A stretch of DNA of 64,000 nt from Parasponia andersonii (taxonomy: Eukaryota > Streptophyta > Magnoliopsida > Rosales > Cannabaceae), in the NCBI GenBank assembly GCA_002914805.1, contig JXTB01000118.1:235960-299959 (forward strand), read 5' to 3'. Below, one piece after another: positions 10,645-25,600 of the stretch (within the stretch, counting starts at the first letter, position 1; the number at the start of each line of letters is the position of its first letter). Made by a program: the position numbers and the translations under genes. The notes under the pieces were generated by a model. That model was given only the letters and a program-made list of their open reading frames with translations. It was not told the DNA's origin and did not search any database.

Positions 10645-13600
10645 GGACAGTACGATTTCAGTGGTAGATATGATTTGGTCAAATTCATAAAGGAAATCCA
10701 AGCACAAGGGCTTTATGTTTGCCTTAGGATTGGACCGTTCATCGAGAGCGAATGGACTTATGGGTATACAACTTCAATCCAATATTCTTCTTTTTCGTAT
10801 ATCTGCCTTTTTCTATTATATAAGTTTCTCCATGTTAAATTTTTTCCCATGATGCAAAAGGCTAATTTCTTTGGTTTAGTTTCAACATAAAAATATCTTC
10901 ACTTTTAATTTTTCTAAAAAACTAACCCAATATTTGATATTTTTTTTAAATAATACTAAGGCAATTAAGATCCCTGTAATGGCCCTCCTCCTCATTATTG
11001 TAGGCGCAGGGCCCTTGTAATGGACCACATGTGTTGTAATTTAAGTCCATTACTTATTGGGGAAACTAGATGGTTGACGATTTTTGGGAAATTTTTTTGA
11101 AAAATACGGTGTACGGTATTTTATCCTTTTGTTAGTACGATATTTTAAAATTCTTACTTTCTTACGGTACACTACAGTTTTCGGTAAATGCCAGCTGACA
11201 TGTGCTGACGTACGTGCATCAGCACACTGTCATATATTTTGTTTTAATTTCATTTTTTTTTTTTTGTTTTGAGTTACTTTTAAAGTACTTCTTGATTTTT
11301 TTTGCTTTCCAATTTTTTTAAGCTACATTTCATTTCATTATCATTTAATCTTTTATTTATTTATTTATTTTGGTTATTTCAACTTTTGTTAAAGTGGTAG
11401 TTTTACTGGCCTTATCATTTTTGCTCTTTTTTGCATTAATTTTCTTTAGGATGGTTTTTTCTGGACATTTTTTTATTAAATATTATATTATTTTGAATGT
11501 ATTTTTAGCCTATTTTAATCATGTTCTTCTCCTAATTCATTTTTTTATTTTTTAAAGTAGATATATTGGTAACTATAATGGATAATATATTATATCCAAA
11601 TTATTACCTTTTGACCCTTTAATCTTGAATAAAAATCAAAATTTGAGTGATTGTTGGTGTATATTTTAGTTATTGGACTCATGTTGCAATCCTAAAATTA
11701 GATTTCTTTCTAGTTTAAATCATTTACTAAGAATATGATATTCAAGCTGGTTTTCTTTGGCACATAAATCTTGAAAATAAATATAAAAATTAAATGGTTG
11801 TATTGCGTTATTTTCGTTCTTCTACTAGGTTACTTATAGTAACTTTGAAAATTGTTCAAGTCTGGCATTCTATAAAGGACTTTTCAAAAATAAAAAATAG
11901 TAAATTAATGTAGGTATCTTATGAGTTTATCTATAGTATCTGGGAAAACGAAAACTATAAATCATACTCATTCAATACAATATTTTTGATGCATTCAGTA
12001 TTTTGAAACTAGACTCTTAATAGGTTACTATAAGTATCTTACGAGAAAATCTATGGTAACCGATAAAATTGGAAATCAAACTCTTATACATATCTATTCA
12101 ATGAACCAAGACTAACTAGTAGACCAAGCTTTGAGTATCTTTTCAATGTACCAAACTCTTGGTAGATCCCATAATTTAATTGGTTGTCTTGACGACTTAT
12201 CGATGGTTTCTCACTTAATTATCGATGGTTTTTCATTTGATTATTGTTGGTCTCTTGGTCTTTCACTTAGATACCATCTGTCTTCCATATAGTTATTGTT
12301 GAGCTCTCACTCTGTTACCTACAGTCATCAAGGAAGTTACTATAGGAATCTTATAATTTTACTTATAGTATCCAAGAAATTAGTAATTGCGATGTTCTTT
12401 ATGGCTAAAATAGAAAAGAAAAGAAAGGTTATCTTTGATATCCTATCTAATTACTTATGGTATCCATGAATTTGTTTGTTTTTTTAAAAAGAGATTACGT
12501 AAGTATCATACAAAGTTACCTATAAAATTGAGCGCTCTTTATTATAAAAGAAAAATAGTAATAAGAATAATAAAAAAAAAAGAATATTATTATAAGTATC
12601 CTATCACGATATTTACAGTATTCAAGAAATGAGCTTATTTGAAAAAAAAAAATTACTGTAGGTATCCTATAAAGTGACCTAAGATATTCTAAATAATTAA
12701 TGGTGGTGTTTAGATAAATTAAAAAAAAAAAAAGAAGTTACCATAAGTGTCTTCTCATGTTACATATCATATTGATGAGTTAATTAAGTGTTTCTTATTG
12801 CGAAAAAATTAAAAATAAATAATTTTTTTTTTGAAAAATGAAATAATTATAAGTATCTTATTAAGTTACGTATATAAGAAAATATGGTAAAAAATGTTGA
12901 AAAGAGCTTTAAGGGATTAGGAAATTATCATAGGTATTAAAGGAGAATTTGTTAAAAAAACTTTAAGAATTAATTTTATTGGAAATGTGACATATGTCAC
13001 CTCATAATTACTCTAAGCATGTGTGGTAATGAATTAAAATTTTATATTTGGTTAAATCCAAAATTAAACACACAAATAAATAGAAATTTAAATTAGCAAT
13101 GGTCTAAATGGGCAAAAAAGAAAGAAGCTGAAAAAGGCTAAAAAAAAAAAGATAGAGACAAAATATTTTTAAAAAGTAATAAATAGGTGACAAAAAGACT
13201 AAAATAAGAAACATAATATGTACACAGCAGTTAAGGACAGGAGTTGACGTGGTGCGCCTGTCCTAGCTTTTATCTTTTATTTATTGGTTTTGTTTTTGGC
13301 CTGACACGCATCATTACGTACTCTGAAATTTAGAAATCGTCTATTTCTAAAGTACACAGCTGTATGCTCGTATTTTTCAAGTTTCTGGGATGTGTCCGTC
13401 TTTTCTGAAAAATGACCCATTTTTAACGTATTTCTCTAGAAACCCCTTACTTATAAGTGGTGGGTAGCATACCTATGAGGTAGATTCAAGGGTCTTATAT
13501 TAAAATAACCGAAATTTGAGTTTAATTTAAGTAAATATCTATTTTTAAATATTATAACTAAATATCCGGTATATATATTTATATACTAAATGTAAAATAT

Positions 13601-16600
13601 TACATACTAAGCACAAAAGTTTATATGCTCAATACATTAATTGAAATTAATAGATATACTTATATACTAAGTGTAAAAATATATATATTTGGATATTTAA
13701 CATTAAAATTCAAAAAGTGGATATCTATTTAATCAAATTTAAAATATTAGTCATTCATTTAAATTTTAATTAATGATCCAATTTAGTGAAAATTAGACCT
13801 TGTACATCATTTTTAGAAAAGAAATAAAAATATACGGTGAGTTCAGATTTTTCTAAATCCAAAACTGTATAAAATACTTCTTTTTAAAAAGTTTTAAAGA
13901 AAATGTCATTTTCTAAAATACTAATTAGTAACCAATAACCAGTTTGAGCACAAAAAACTAGCCCAAAGATATTTATAACTAGTAATTAGAGACTAGTAAT
14001 CAGTTTTCAAATATTAGAAATTAGTAATTATTTTAAAAATAATATTTTTCTAAAAACTTTTAAAAGGTGATATTTTTCCCAAAAAAATGCAGTATAGGAA
14101 TCGGAAAAAAAATCTTATCCACCATATTTTTGTAATTTTTTTTAATATTTTGTAGGTAAAAGTGTTAAAAAAAACCCTTCAATTTAAGCTCCAATATGGC
14201 TCAATTCTAATTAATTCATAATTAATTGCACCAAATATATTAGTGATGGTCAGTACTGTTGTCTTTAATTAAATATATATTCAGGGAGTATATTTACTAT
14301 TGAATTGATATGTGTCCTCGTGAAAATATCAATAACTAAAGTTGGACGAACTTCCATTTGCCCTTTTAATTATATTATTCCTTATTACCTCACACGCATC
14401 AATAGATAATATGACTTTGTTAGGAAAGTCATAATATAATTAAATATTTTATTAAATACTTATTGTTAAGATATAATTATTTAAGTACTCATAGCTAAAT
14501 AAAGTGACATGAACTCTTAATTCAATATGAGACATGATTTCCATATCTACAAATATATGTTCTCTATATCCACGAGAGTATATTACTAAACTATCGACAT
14601 TAATATAATACATAGTGTGATTGTACTCATTAATTTAAGTAATATAGTTCATAAATATGAGTTCATTATTTATTTTCAGATTACGATAGACATCCTTAAT
14701 TGTACTTTTATGAATATATATTCTTTAATAACAATATTCATTTAAAGAACATAATTCATATGGTCCAATTAAGTATAACTTTAGTACACTAGTGTTTTTG
14801 TTCAAAGTCAACACTCTATTGAAGTTAGACTCATCAATTCTAATTGAGAATAGAGAAAGCCTACAATCTTATACTAGATAGAGTATATAGTTCTACTAGA
14901 CGTAGAATTATGTCTATGACACAGTTTTTGATGTGAATAATTCTATCATTATTTTTCAGTTTTAGAGATATATTTTATGGTTGATATTAATAAACTTATA
15001 TTATAAATAACATATTAAATAGATAATAAGCAACCATGACTTTATTGAAATCAAATGTTACTACATGAATTCATATGCTTTCAGGGTATATATCCAATAG
15101 CTTTCACTAATGATATGTAACCAGCTTGATTATTATCCCAAGCTATAATTATGACTTGATATAGGTGCATTCTAATTTGGGTGATTTGTCCGGCCAAAAC
15201 TAGCTATAAGAATTTCTGGCCAAAGTGTACAGTATATTTTTGGGCCATATTTGGAATGCAAGATGAGAATGTGATTGAATTGAATTAAATTAATCTCATA
15301 TTCGGTGCATGCATATTGGATTGAATTAAAATAATTCACTCCAAAAATATTACCTTTATAAGGAGATAATCTTATCCTCTCTAGAATTTAAGATTGTGAG
15401 GAATTAGGAATTTGATTAGAAATAAAAAAAATATTTTTGAAGCAGTAGAAAATAATTCGTTTTAAAATTAATCTTTAAAATTCGAAATTAACTTTTAAAA
15501 GTGGTAAAACCAGAAATGGTATTTTTCAAAATATTTTTTTATAAGTGGTATTTTGCAAATAGTTTTGTATAAATGATTTTTTTTTAAATTGTTTTAAAAG
15601 TGGTACTCTTCAAAGTGGTATTTTGTATATAAATTTTTAAAATGATATTTTTATAAAATTGAGTATTAAAAATGGTATTTTTAAAATTAATTTTTAAAAA
15701 TGATATTTTTTTAAATTAATTTTTAAAAATGCTATTTTTCTAATTAATCAGACCTTAAAAATTGTTATTTAGTTAAAATTGTGAAACACATATATTAATC
15801 CTATCTTACAAAAAAAGGTAGCACTCCAAATATGAAATATATGATTGGACTATAGTCCTATTTTATTCTATCATATCTAATTTAATTCAATCTTTTAAAA
15901 TATTCGAGTCCTATCCTATTCTATACTATATACCAAAGGAAGCCGAAGAGAATTAAGATTAGGACCTCTTACATTCCTATGTCTCAGTCTCTTTTTGTGT
16001 GGAAGCTTCTTCATGGGAGGATAGCCACAGAAGATCTCCTCGCTGTGAAGGGTTTTTGTTTGATTTCTATCTATCGTTTTTGTAGATGCCATATCGAGAC
16101 TATCCCTATTTTTTTTTAAGATGCCTTTTCTCCCCTTTTATTTGCAATCGCCAAGGTCTCTTTTTGGAGTCAACCTCGATTTATCTTCTATTTCGAGATT
16201 ATTAAAAGGGACTATTTATTCGAAATTCAGCTCTCAACTAGGGAAGTCTCTTTTGATGGCCATTGGATTATATGGTTTACCGCAATCAAATCATCTTTGA
16301 AGAAAAGTGTTTGTCCTTGCATTCAGTTTTGGCTAAGGTCACGGCGAATTAGAGAGACCAATATTTTTCATTTGTGAGTAGCAATAATTCTTTGACCACT
16401 GACTTTTCATTTTTCAACTTCGCAAAGCTCCTTTATTGAACCAATTTTTTGGTTTCCTCCAAATTAAGGATGGATAAAACTCAATAATAAGGTTTTCCTC
16501 AGAGGATTCTGGATCCGTCTAGTTGTGGCATTCTTTTCAAGACCAATAGAAGATTTGTTAGAGGTTATTTTTCTACCTGCTTTAATGAGATTTGCATTTC

Positions 16601-19600
16601 ATGCATAATTGTTAGCAGTGATCGAAATCATTAACATCATCATTTGTGGTGTCGTTGAATATTGAGATTAAGTGGAATTACGTTCTTGGAGAATCAGGGC
16701 TATTTCTTGCATCATGATGAATGTAAGAGTCTCTCACATCTTTTCTAAAGGAAATGGAATGGCCGACAAGCTTGCTTATGAGGACCTACAATTTTCTCGG
16801 AACTGCTGATGACATTTTACACCAGATTTTATTTCTAGGATTATTTATGGGGAAATACTTTCCTTACCTTACTACCATTTCCCATCTTGTATTCTTCATT
16901 TTTAAGCTGGGTTTTTTTCCATGGATTTTGCCTACTTAGATTTTAATGAAGCACAACGTAGTGGTCTTTTGGTTATGTTTTTTTGCCTTTCTAGTTGGCT
17001 GGAGTTGCATGAATTTTTCTTCTCTTTTTAAATAAAATGTTTCTAGCTTCTAGTTGCTAGGTGTGGAAGGGGGATTCTCTTTGCTAGTGCCAATCTAGTT
17101 GGGATACCTATAAGTTCCATGCTTCATTTGTTCATTTAAAAAAGGCACAAACTTCTATGCTAAAAGATTATACCAACTAAGTAATAATATTTCAAATGGA
17201 AAATTCATTTAGAAAATGGAGCTAATGTCTTGCAAATGTTCCACAAAATTAATAAGTTTGTCATAATAATTGTACTCTTTATCGAGTCAACTTCAAAAAT
17301 TGCTGTCACTCACACAAAAAAAAAAGAAAAAGAAAAAGAAAAATCTTTCTAGGACAGTTTGGATAGAAAAAATCGAATATTTTTTTAGATAAAATTATAT
17401 AATACCAAACTATTACTAAAAAGTATGGTTTTCAAATGAAATTTAAACCTATGAATAGCTTGCTATAAACACATACTTCCTTTTTTTCGTTTTCCTTTCC
17501 AAAACAAAATTAAGTAAAAGTGATTTGATTTGACCTCTTAAGAATCAAGGCATAATAGATGCCCAATGAATTATTCATATATGCAAGTATATTTATCTTT
17601 TTTTTTTTTTTTTGGGAGTTTATGTATTCTTTTACTAATGGTCATTACAACGTTTACAGCGGATTTCCATTTTGGTTGCATGACGTGCCTAACATCACTT
17701 ATCGTACAGATAATGAACCATTCAAGGTATGGTTTTTTCTTTTTTTTTTTTTTTTTTATGGTGTTAAAAATTTATTAGTCTAAAAACATAATACTAAAAC
17801 AACTCCAGATGGTATTGTCACGACCCAAACTCTGAGCTAGTAGCGGAAATGAAATTTCACAATTTGAAATTCAAAAATTGTTTTTGAAAATTTTATAAAA
17901 CTAATTTTAAAATAAAATTCCTACAGTTTTGTGATCACTATTAGACATAGATTGTTAATGAAATTTATTAGGATAAACCAAGTATCATCATCAACAGTCT
18001 CACAATCCAGCACATTAATTATATAGATCGAGTCCGTGAAACGGGCCCTAAGTATTTGATGCAAGCCAAGATAAATATCAAAGTTATTTTACATAGTTAC
18101 CAATTATCCGCGGGATAACTAACTCCTCAATAATCTGTTTCCGAGTCTCCAAAATCATACCTAGTACTATCTGAGAAGAGAAAAATAAATGCGAACATTC
18201 ACATGCTTAGTAGGAATTTATTTATCTTTTGGATAGATGTAATTTCTCAAACCAGCATAGTTAGTACCTTTAAATCCGTTTATAAATCAAGTTTATAAAT
18301 CATTGGTATCTAGAATAATTATATATTTAAAATTAAAACCAAAACCAACTCATTGTACATATCATACATCAACACGAATATAAGTGATCTCTTATCCTCC
18401 CATCATGGCCTTGTAATACCTTTACAGTAGAGGTACCCAGCATCCTGACATTACCTATAGGTATATCAGATAAAACTTATGCAGGGGCCTAGGTCTCTCA
18501 CCTAGTACTGCAGTAACTCGTCAACGATCTAAAAATACTGCGATACTATAATAGAACTCAAGTGTGTGATTCTATGATATGTACAACATATAATAGTATA
18601 CAACAACCATGCATTCAATATTCAAATCATGCTTTAAAATCCAACTTGACATTATTCTTGGATTTACTGTAATATGGGTAGTACACCATTATTTTACCCT
18701 AAAATCATAATATAAAAATATGAATAAGAATCCACATAGTCTAATCCCAATATAACCCAACAATTTACTACACTTAATAAACCATTGTAAAGTCACAATT
18801 TTTCATTAATAAATTTTAGTATAATTAAAATCCAAAACATATACAAATTAGGTAATTGAACCCCTACCTCGATATGGTAATAATACCAGGCTAATGACGC
18901 TCAAAGAATCCCCTATTGATTCTTCAGGTGTTTGAACGACGATTTTTGATTCCCAGTAAGTCCACTTGAAAAAGTGACTTTTCAACTAGAACTTTAAATA
19001 TAGAAATAGAGGTTACCATTGAATTCAAAGCACCCAAAAATGCCAAGTTACATATATACCTTGTCAAAAGCAGGTCCTGATGCGAGACCAACCCGTGGCA
19101 CATAAATAGTGTAAGTCGTGCCACGAAATTCTAATTTTGTTTTATAACGAAATATAGTGGTATTTTATAACAAAATTCATGTCTAGACCTTATTGAGTTT
19201 AAATTCGAAGTTAGAACTCAGTTTCGAGGTCCCTAACATTAGTTACACACAAAAATTCACTCAATTACAATAATACCACTTTTTGGAAGTTTTTGGAAAA
19301 ATGTCCTCTTTTTTTTAATTAAAATTTATGCATTTTCGGTTACCGTTTATACTGTTACTAATCGTAATTTTTCATTATTTTTAACCCTCTTTTACATCAT
19401 AAATTTACCTCAAATAAAGTAATTACCTAACAAAAAATTTACGAAAATATCACCTTTTACAACGTTGGTAAAAACGGTAAAAATGGTGAAAACTTTATCA
19501 GAGATGAATTTCACCGAGCAACCATTTGAATATGGTCGGCAACAACGAGAGAAGGCCACACTTGTCGGCTGTGACAGAAAAGTGCGATGAACACCGGAAT

Positions 19601-22600
19601 TTTCGCTGGAAAATCGAACTGTAGAGAACTTGATACAATAAAGAAATGTGAAACAAAAAAAAATGAAAAAAATGCGAAATGAGAGCATTCGATACAGGTT
19701 TCTTGAAACAAATTCACAAAATTAAAAAAAATATAGGAGATTGTTGAGAACTTAGAAAAACCTAGAAAATTGGAGAGAATTTAAGAGCTATAGAGCTTTA
19801 TATTTTGTAGTGTGCTATAAGAGAAGGAAAAAACCTTTTTATAGAGGCACTATGGGATCTAAGAACTTTATTGTATATTCATGTGGGATTCTTGCAAATT
19901 TCCTTTAAATTTACAATTTAATGGGTATATTTTAGAGATCAATTTCTCATTCATCTGAACTTTATTTTAAGTATACAAATATACGATTTTGATATCCTCG
20001 TGAAAGAGAATATAAATCTACTAAGACTTTTCACTAATGCAAAGTGGATTCACTTAAAATTTAGCCTCAAAATGACATATTATTATACCATTTTTCCAAG
20101 AATTATAAATTCATCATTTTTCAATTTTAAGATAAGAAAATATAAACTATACTAGTATTCAAAACATGTTTTATAGTTATCTTGTATTGAAGTGCAAATA
20201 AAAAAGTTATATATGGATTAAAGATGCATGTTTGTTGATTTTTGATTTGTTGTAAGTTTACAAAACATTCCTCTTATATCAATTGACTAGAGAAAGTTTA
20301 CCTCTCATTATTTCAAACCACTAAGTATTTTAGTCTATTCTGAAGTCTTTACAAACTTATGAAGGTGTGTGAGCACTTTCTTCTTGATTTATTTTAGCCG
20401 CATAACACCAAGAAGCTCTTTATCTCCAAGAGATGAAATTTGATATCGTCCTTTGTGGTAGAATTTCTTTCTTTCCATTTCCTACTTTAGTTCAAATCCA
20501 TAGACATGTTTTTTTTCTATGCAGCCGAATTTCTCACTCTATATTTAGATTTGTTTCTATCTCTTGCTTTCATATGTTTGCAATACTCTGTCTTTTCACT
20601 GAGAGTCTATGTGAGGAGGCTTACAAATTGATTGAGATTGGTGTGTGCCACTTAGGACTGTAGGAAAATAATAACATGCAATATGTGCAATATATAAGAT
20701 TACAAACTTTTATAACTAAATATTTCAGAAATAATGTTACCAAAATTATTATGTTCCAATCTTGAGCAGAATTTCGACAACACTTGAAAATAAGTATTCA
20801 TGCAAAATAAAAGATTGTTAACAGTCAAGTTATATGTATCATACAGAGTCCTTAAAACTGATTCGCTCTTTCTACCAAAATACTTGAGGATTTTACAAGT
20901 GACAGTTTTCCAGGATACAACGACTAAAAGTAGCAAGTGAAGTACTAACACTTCTATTCTTACGAACTAGAAACTTAACTTGTAGACCTCTTCTTACTCA
21001 AGGTTTTCTAGAACTAGATTATTAGAGAAAACTAGAACTAGAAACTAAATGCTCAGACACTCAAAGAAAAGAAGCTGCTAAGAAGAGTATTGGAGGGAAA
21101 AATGAAGCTAAGGGCTTTTGATAATGTGTTCGAAAAGATAATGAGAGTTTGCTTATTTAGTAGGTGAAAACGTTGGTTACAAAAATCAGCACGAATGATC
21201 CATAATGCCAATAACTTGGCTGTTACTAACCAGCTAAAATTGAACATTTTTTTATTCCTTTAAAATGGCAGTTTTAAATCTAACAACCAAATCTTGCATT
21301 GTCATCAGTTTCAAACGTTCTTCTAGAAGCAGTAAAATGGAAAAAATAGGGAAAAAAATAAATATGGCCACAACAAAAAGCTAGCTTTACAGTCCAAGAT
21401 TTCTGGCCAACATTTGTGTTTGCAGGTGTAGGTGCACATGAGTCTATACAAATTTAGGCCTAAACCTAAAGATTTGCAATACTTTGTACGTGCCTGAGAG
21501 AGCATCTTGGCTACACATAGTTACACCCATGAAAAATGCAACTCTATATAAAGCACAAGTTTGAGAGCTTCCCAACCAATGTGAGACAAGCTTTTTTTAT
21601 CTTTCTTCCTCTATTTTCCAATACCAACAAGTATACTTTGAGCATCAATTTCTCATTCACTCAAACTCTAATTTGGACACATAATATATCAATTTAATCT
21701 ACTCATATAGTATAATAAGATTATACAAAGAACTTGCACTTTTACAAAGTGGACTCCACTCTAATTTATACTCCAAATTGACTAATGAAAATAGAGGTAC
21801 AACTTTAATTTTGGGCTTTATTACATATATGAGCTCTCAAGCCCACTTAAACCCAAATTATCATTTCAAATAAATAGTCCATTTTCTAACAATCCCCCAC
21901 ATAAATGAAAATTATTAAGGAGACTCTACAAACTCTAGATTTAGTGATAGAGTTTAACAATTGAAACTTGCATAGAATAGGTAGATGTTATCCTTTGAAC
22001 CTTTCTTTGTAAAGGTATATTTACTTTACTGATAAATCAGTAGACCATAAGTCCTTGAACTGTTTGTCGTTCATATAAATGATAATATATTCTACACAGG
22101 GTTCTTTCTTAACATTTCTAATTCTTACGATTATATTCATTTTGGCCTTGAACATATGTCTGGTTCTGCAAGAGTTTCTAAAGGAATTAAGCCTTCATAA
22201 TTCCCCTTTGAAGTGGCCTCACTTCTCTCTCACATAGGTGATTTATTAGTTTAAGAGTGATTCGTATTATTTCGCTCGGTTTCCCGACGCATAAGAATCA
22301 TTATAGACATTTGCTTATCTTCTTCCTTATGGGCATCACTGCTTTTCATCACAAGAATGGATATGAAAGTATTACCCTTACAGGACGATAACCCTTATAA
22401 TGATCCAACTAAGTCTTTACAATTAGGTTGTTCCTTTGAACCTAGATCTTAGGATTTCCAGTTAACTAGGTTGGGTTTCCATTATATTGACTTTTTTTTA
22501 TGAGCATTAGTCACATTCCTCTCAATGATTTATTAACTAACTCTCTGTTTAACCCTTTGATTAGCGGATATTCTAGATTATCCTTAGACTTCACATAGTC

Positions 22601-25600
22601 TATAGAAATAACTCTTATTAAGAGTAGTTGTCTAATGGTATTATATCTACGACGTATATGTCTATAGTTACCATTATATATGTTACTCTATGCCCTTCCA
22701 ATAGCTGATTGACTATCACAATATATAAAAATTGGAGGCACAGACTTAGGCCAATCTGGAATATCTTCTAAGAAATAGCATAGCCATTCAGTCTCTTCAC
22801 CATATTTATCTAGAGCTATAAACTCAGATTCCATTGTAGATTGGGCTATAATCTTTTGTTTTGAAGATGTCTATGATACAACTACTCTAGCTAGTGTGAA
22901 CATATACCCACTAGTAGATTTTGAGTCTTTTATATCAAATATCTAGTTTGCATCGTTGTATCCTTCTAAAACTGCAGGATATATGTTATAGTATAGTCCA
23001 TAGTTACGAGTATATCGTAAGTACCTAAGTACTTTCACAATTCCTTTCCAATGCTCAGCACTTGGATTACTCATACATCTACTCAATCTACTGACTGTGT
23101 AGGCTATATCTAGCCTTACGCAACTCATCAAGTACATCAGACTACCAATCACTCTAGAGTATTCGACTTGAGAAACACTCTCACATTTATTCTTATGAAG
23201 GTATTGACTCATGTCTATCGGTGTTTTGGACACTCCAAAATCATCTTTATTAAATTTCTCCAAAATTTTGTACACCTAGTACGACTGATTGAGTATAAGT
23301 CCATCAGATGTTATTGTAATTTTAATTCCCAAAATTACGTTAGCTAGACCCATATCTTTCATGAATTCAACATATTTTTTGTAGATTTGACCATCTTGTC
23401 ATTACTACCAACAATGAGTACGTCATCAACATAAAGACACAAAATGACGTAGCCATTTTTAGTATTTTTGACATAGATACATTTGTCACACTCATTGATT
23501 TTAAAACCATTAGCAAGTATTACTCTGTCAAATTTTTCATGTCACTGCTTCGGTGCTTGCTTCGAGCCATATAGAGACTTGACCAATTTACAGACTTTCT
23601 TTTCTTGTCCAGGAGTAACAAAACTTTCAGGTTATTCCATATAGATTTTTTCATCTAGATCTCCAATAAGAAAGACTATTTTTACATCTATTTGGTGTAC
23701 TTTAAGATTCTTCATAGTAGCAATCGCAAGTATCATCCTTACAGAATTTATTCTCGTCACAAAAAAATAAGTATCAAAGAAATCTAGGCCTTCTTTTTGC
23801 CTATAACCTTTGATAGCCAATCTAGCCTTATATTTGTCAATTATTCCATCTACTTTGATTTTCCTTTTGAAAATCCATTTCGAACCAAGTGACTTACATT
23901 CTGGAGGAAGATCTACTAGTTCCCACATATGGTTTTATAAGATGGAATTAATTTCGCTCTTAATGGTCTCTTTCCATAAAGGTCCCTCAACAGAGCTCAC
24001 AACTTCTTAGAAGCTTTAAGGTTCACTTTCCAACATGTAAACTAAACAATTTGGACCAAAAGATTTTTTCAATTCTCACTCTTTTACTGCATCTAGGCTC
24101 ATCTTCAACGACTTGTTCTTGGTCCAGACCATCTTCAATGATAGCCTCATAATTTCATTTAAATGTATTAGGTTCTTCCTTAGATTTATACGGAAATTTA
24201 TGTTCAAAGAATGACACATTTCTCGATTCCATTATTGTCTTCTTGTGTATGTCTAGGATTTATGACTCATACACAAGAAACTGATAAATACTACTATTAT
24301 ATCCATAACCAATGAAAATGCAATCTATTCTCTTTGATCTTATTTTTGCTTTCTTAGGTATAGGTACCAAGACTTTAGTGAGACATCCCCAAACTCGCAA
24401 GTATTTGTAGAAAGGCTTTTTACCTTTCCACAATTCATAAGGTGTCTTTTCTTCTTTCTTACAGGGTACCCTATTTAAAAGATAATTAGCTGCTAAAACA
24501 GCTTCCCCCCATATATTCTGAGGCAACCTGAAACATAACAGTATTGCATTTATCATCTCTTTCAAGGTACGATTTTTCCTCTCAGCAATATCATTTGACT
24601 GAGGCGAATGAGGTAGAGGGACCTCATGTGTTATTCCGTATTGTGCATAGAATTCACTAAAAAGTGATTCATACTCTTCACTATGGTTACTCTTAATCAT
24701 CTTAATCTTCTTATTAAGTTGATTTTCAACCTCATTTTTATAAAGAATAAACTTTTCTATTGCTTCGTCCTTAGATTTTAGCAAATACACAAAACAATAT
24801 TTTGTGCTATAATTGACAAAAGTAATAAAATACTTATTGCCTCCCTTTGTTTGTACAAATTTTAAATCATAAATATCACTGTGAATTAAATCAAAGGGTT
24901 TAATATTTTTTTCAATAATTTAGAAAGATAACCTTGTCAATTTTGCCTCAACATAAGTTTGACATTTATATTTTCTATCAAATTGGAAAGCAAGAATATG
25001 ATTTAAGTTATTTAATCTACTATAGTATCATAATTAACATGTTCTAGTCTACCATTCCATAAAGTAGAAGACTCAATCAAATAAGCAGAAGAACTAGCTT
25101 TATTGACATTAGGTTTTACTGTCATTACACTAAGTTTGAATATACCCCAACATTCATATCTCTTTCCCACAAAAAGACCATTCTTGGACTAAATAAATTT
25201 GTTTGACTCAATACCATGCAGAATCTGTGCTTATTTAGAAGTGAACTAGATACAAGGTTCATACGGATATTCAATACGTACATCACGTTATTCAGAATCA
25301 GTTCCTTCTCAGAGGTCATCTTTAGCACTAGTTTGCCCAAACCTTGTACTTTAGACGTGGTTGAATTACACATGAAACATTTCTCCTCATTCTCTACTGG
25401 TTCAAAGTTTGTGAACATACTCTTGTTAGAACAAATATGTCTTGAAGCTCCAGTGTCAATCCACCATTCCCTTGGATTGGACCCAACAAGGTTGACTTCA
25501 GAAACGACTGCAGACAGACTTATGTTGTCTACATCTTTTATGATGCTATTCACCACGTTGGCTTCATTCTTCAAACCTGGTCTCCTTAGACAAAACACAA

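Noticed and set aside
14280..15110. Possible further copia LTR in gene 1 intron 3
   Set aside because: Phrases such as TTTCCATATCTAC resemble the reverse complement of the 58279-60261 LTR, but no termini or continuous alignment could be established.
17559..17783. Two plus-strand frames around gene 1 exon 4
   Set aside because: The real coding part is only 17660-17726; the rest is T-run intron sequence read through.
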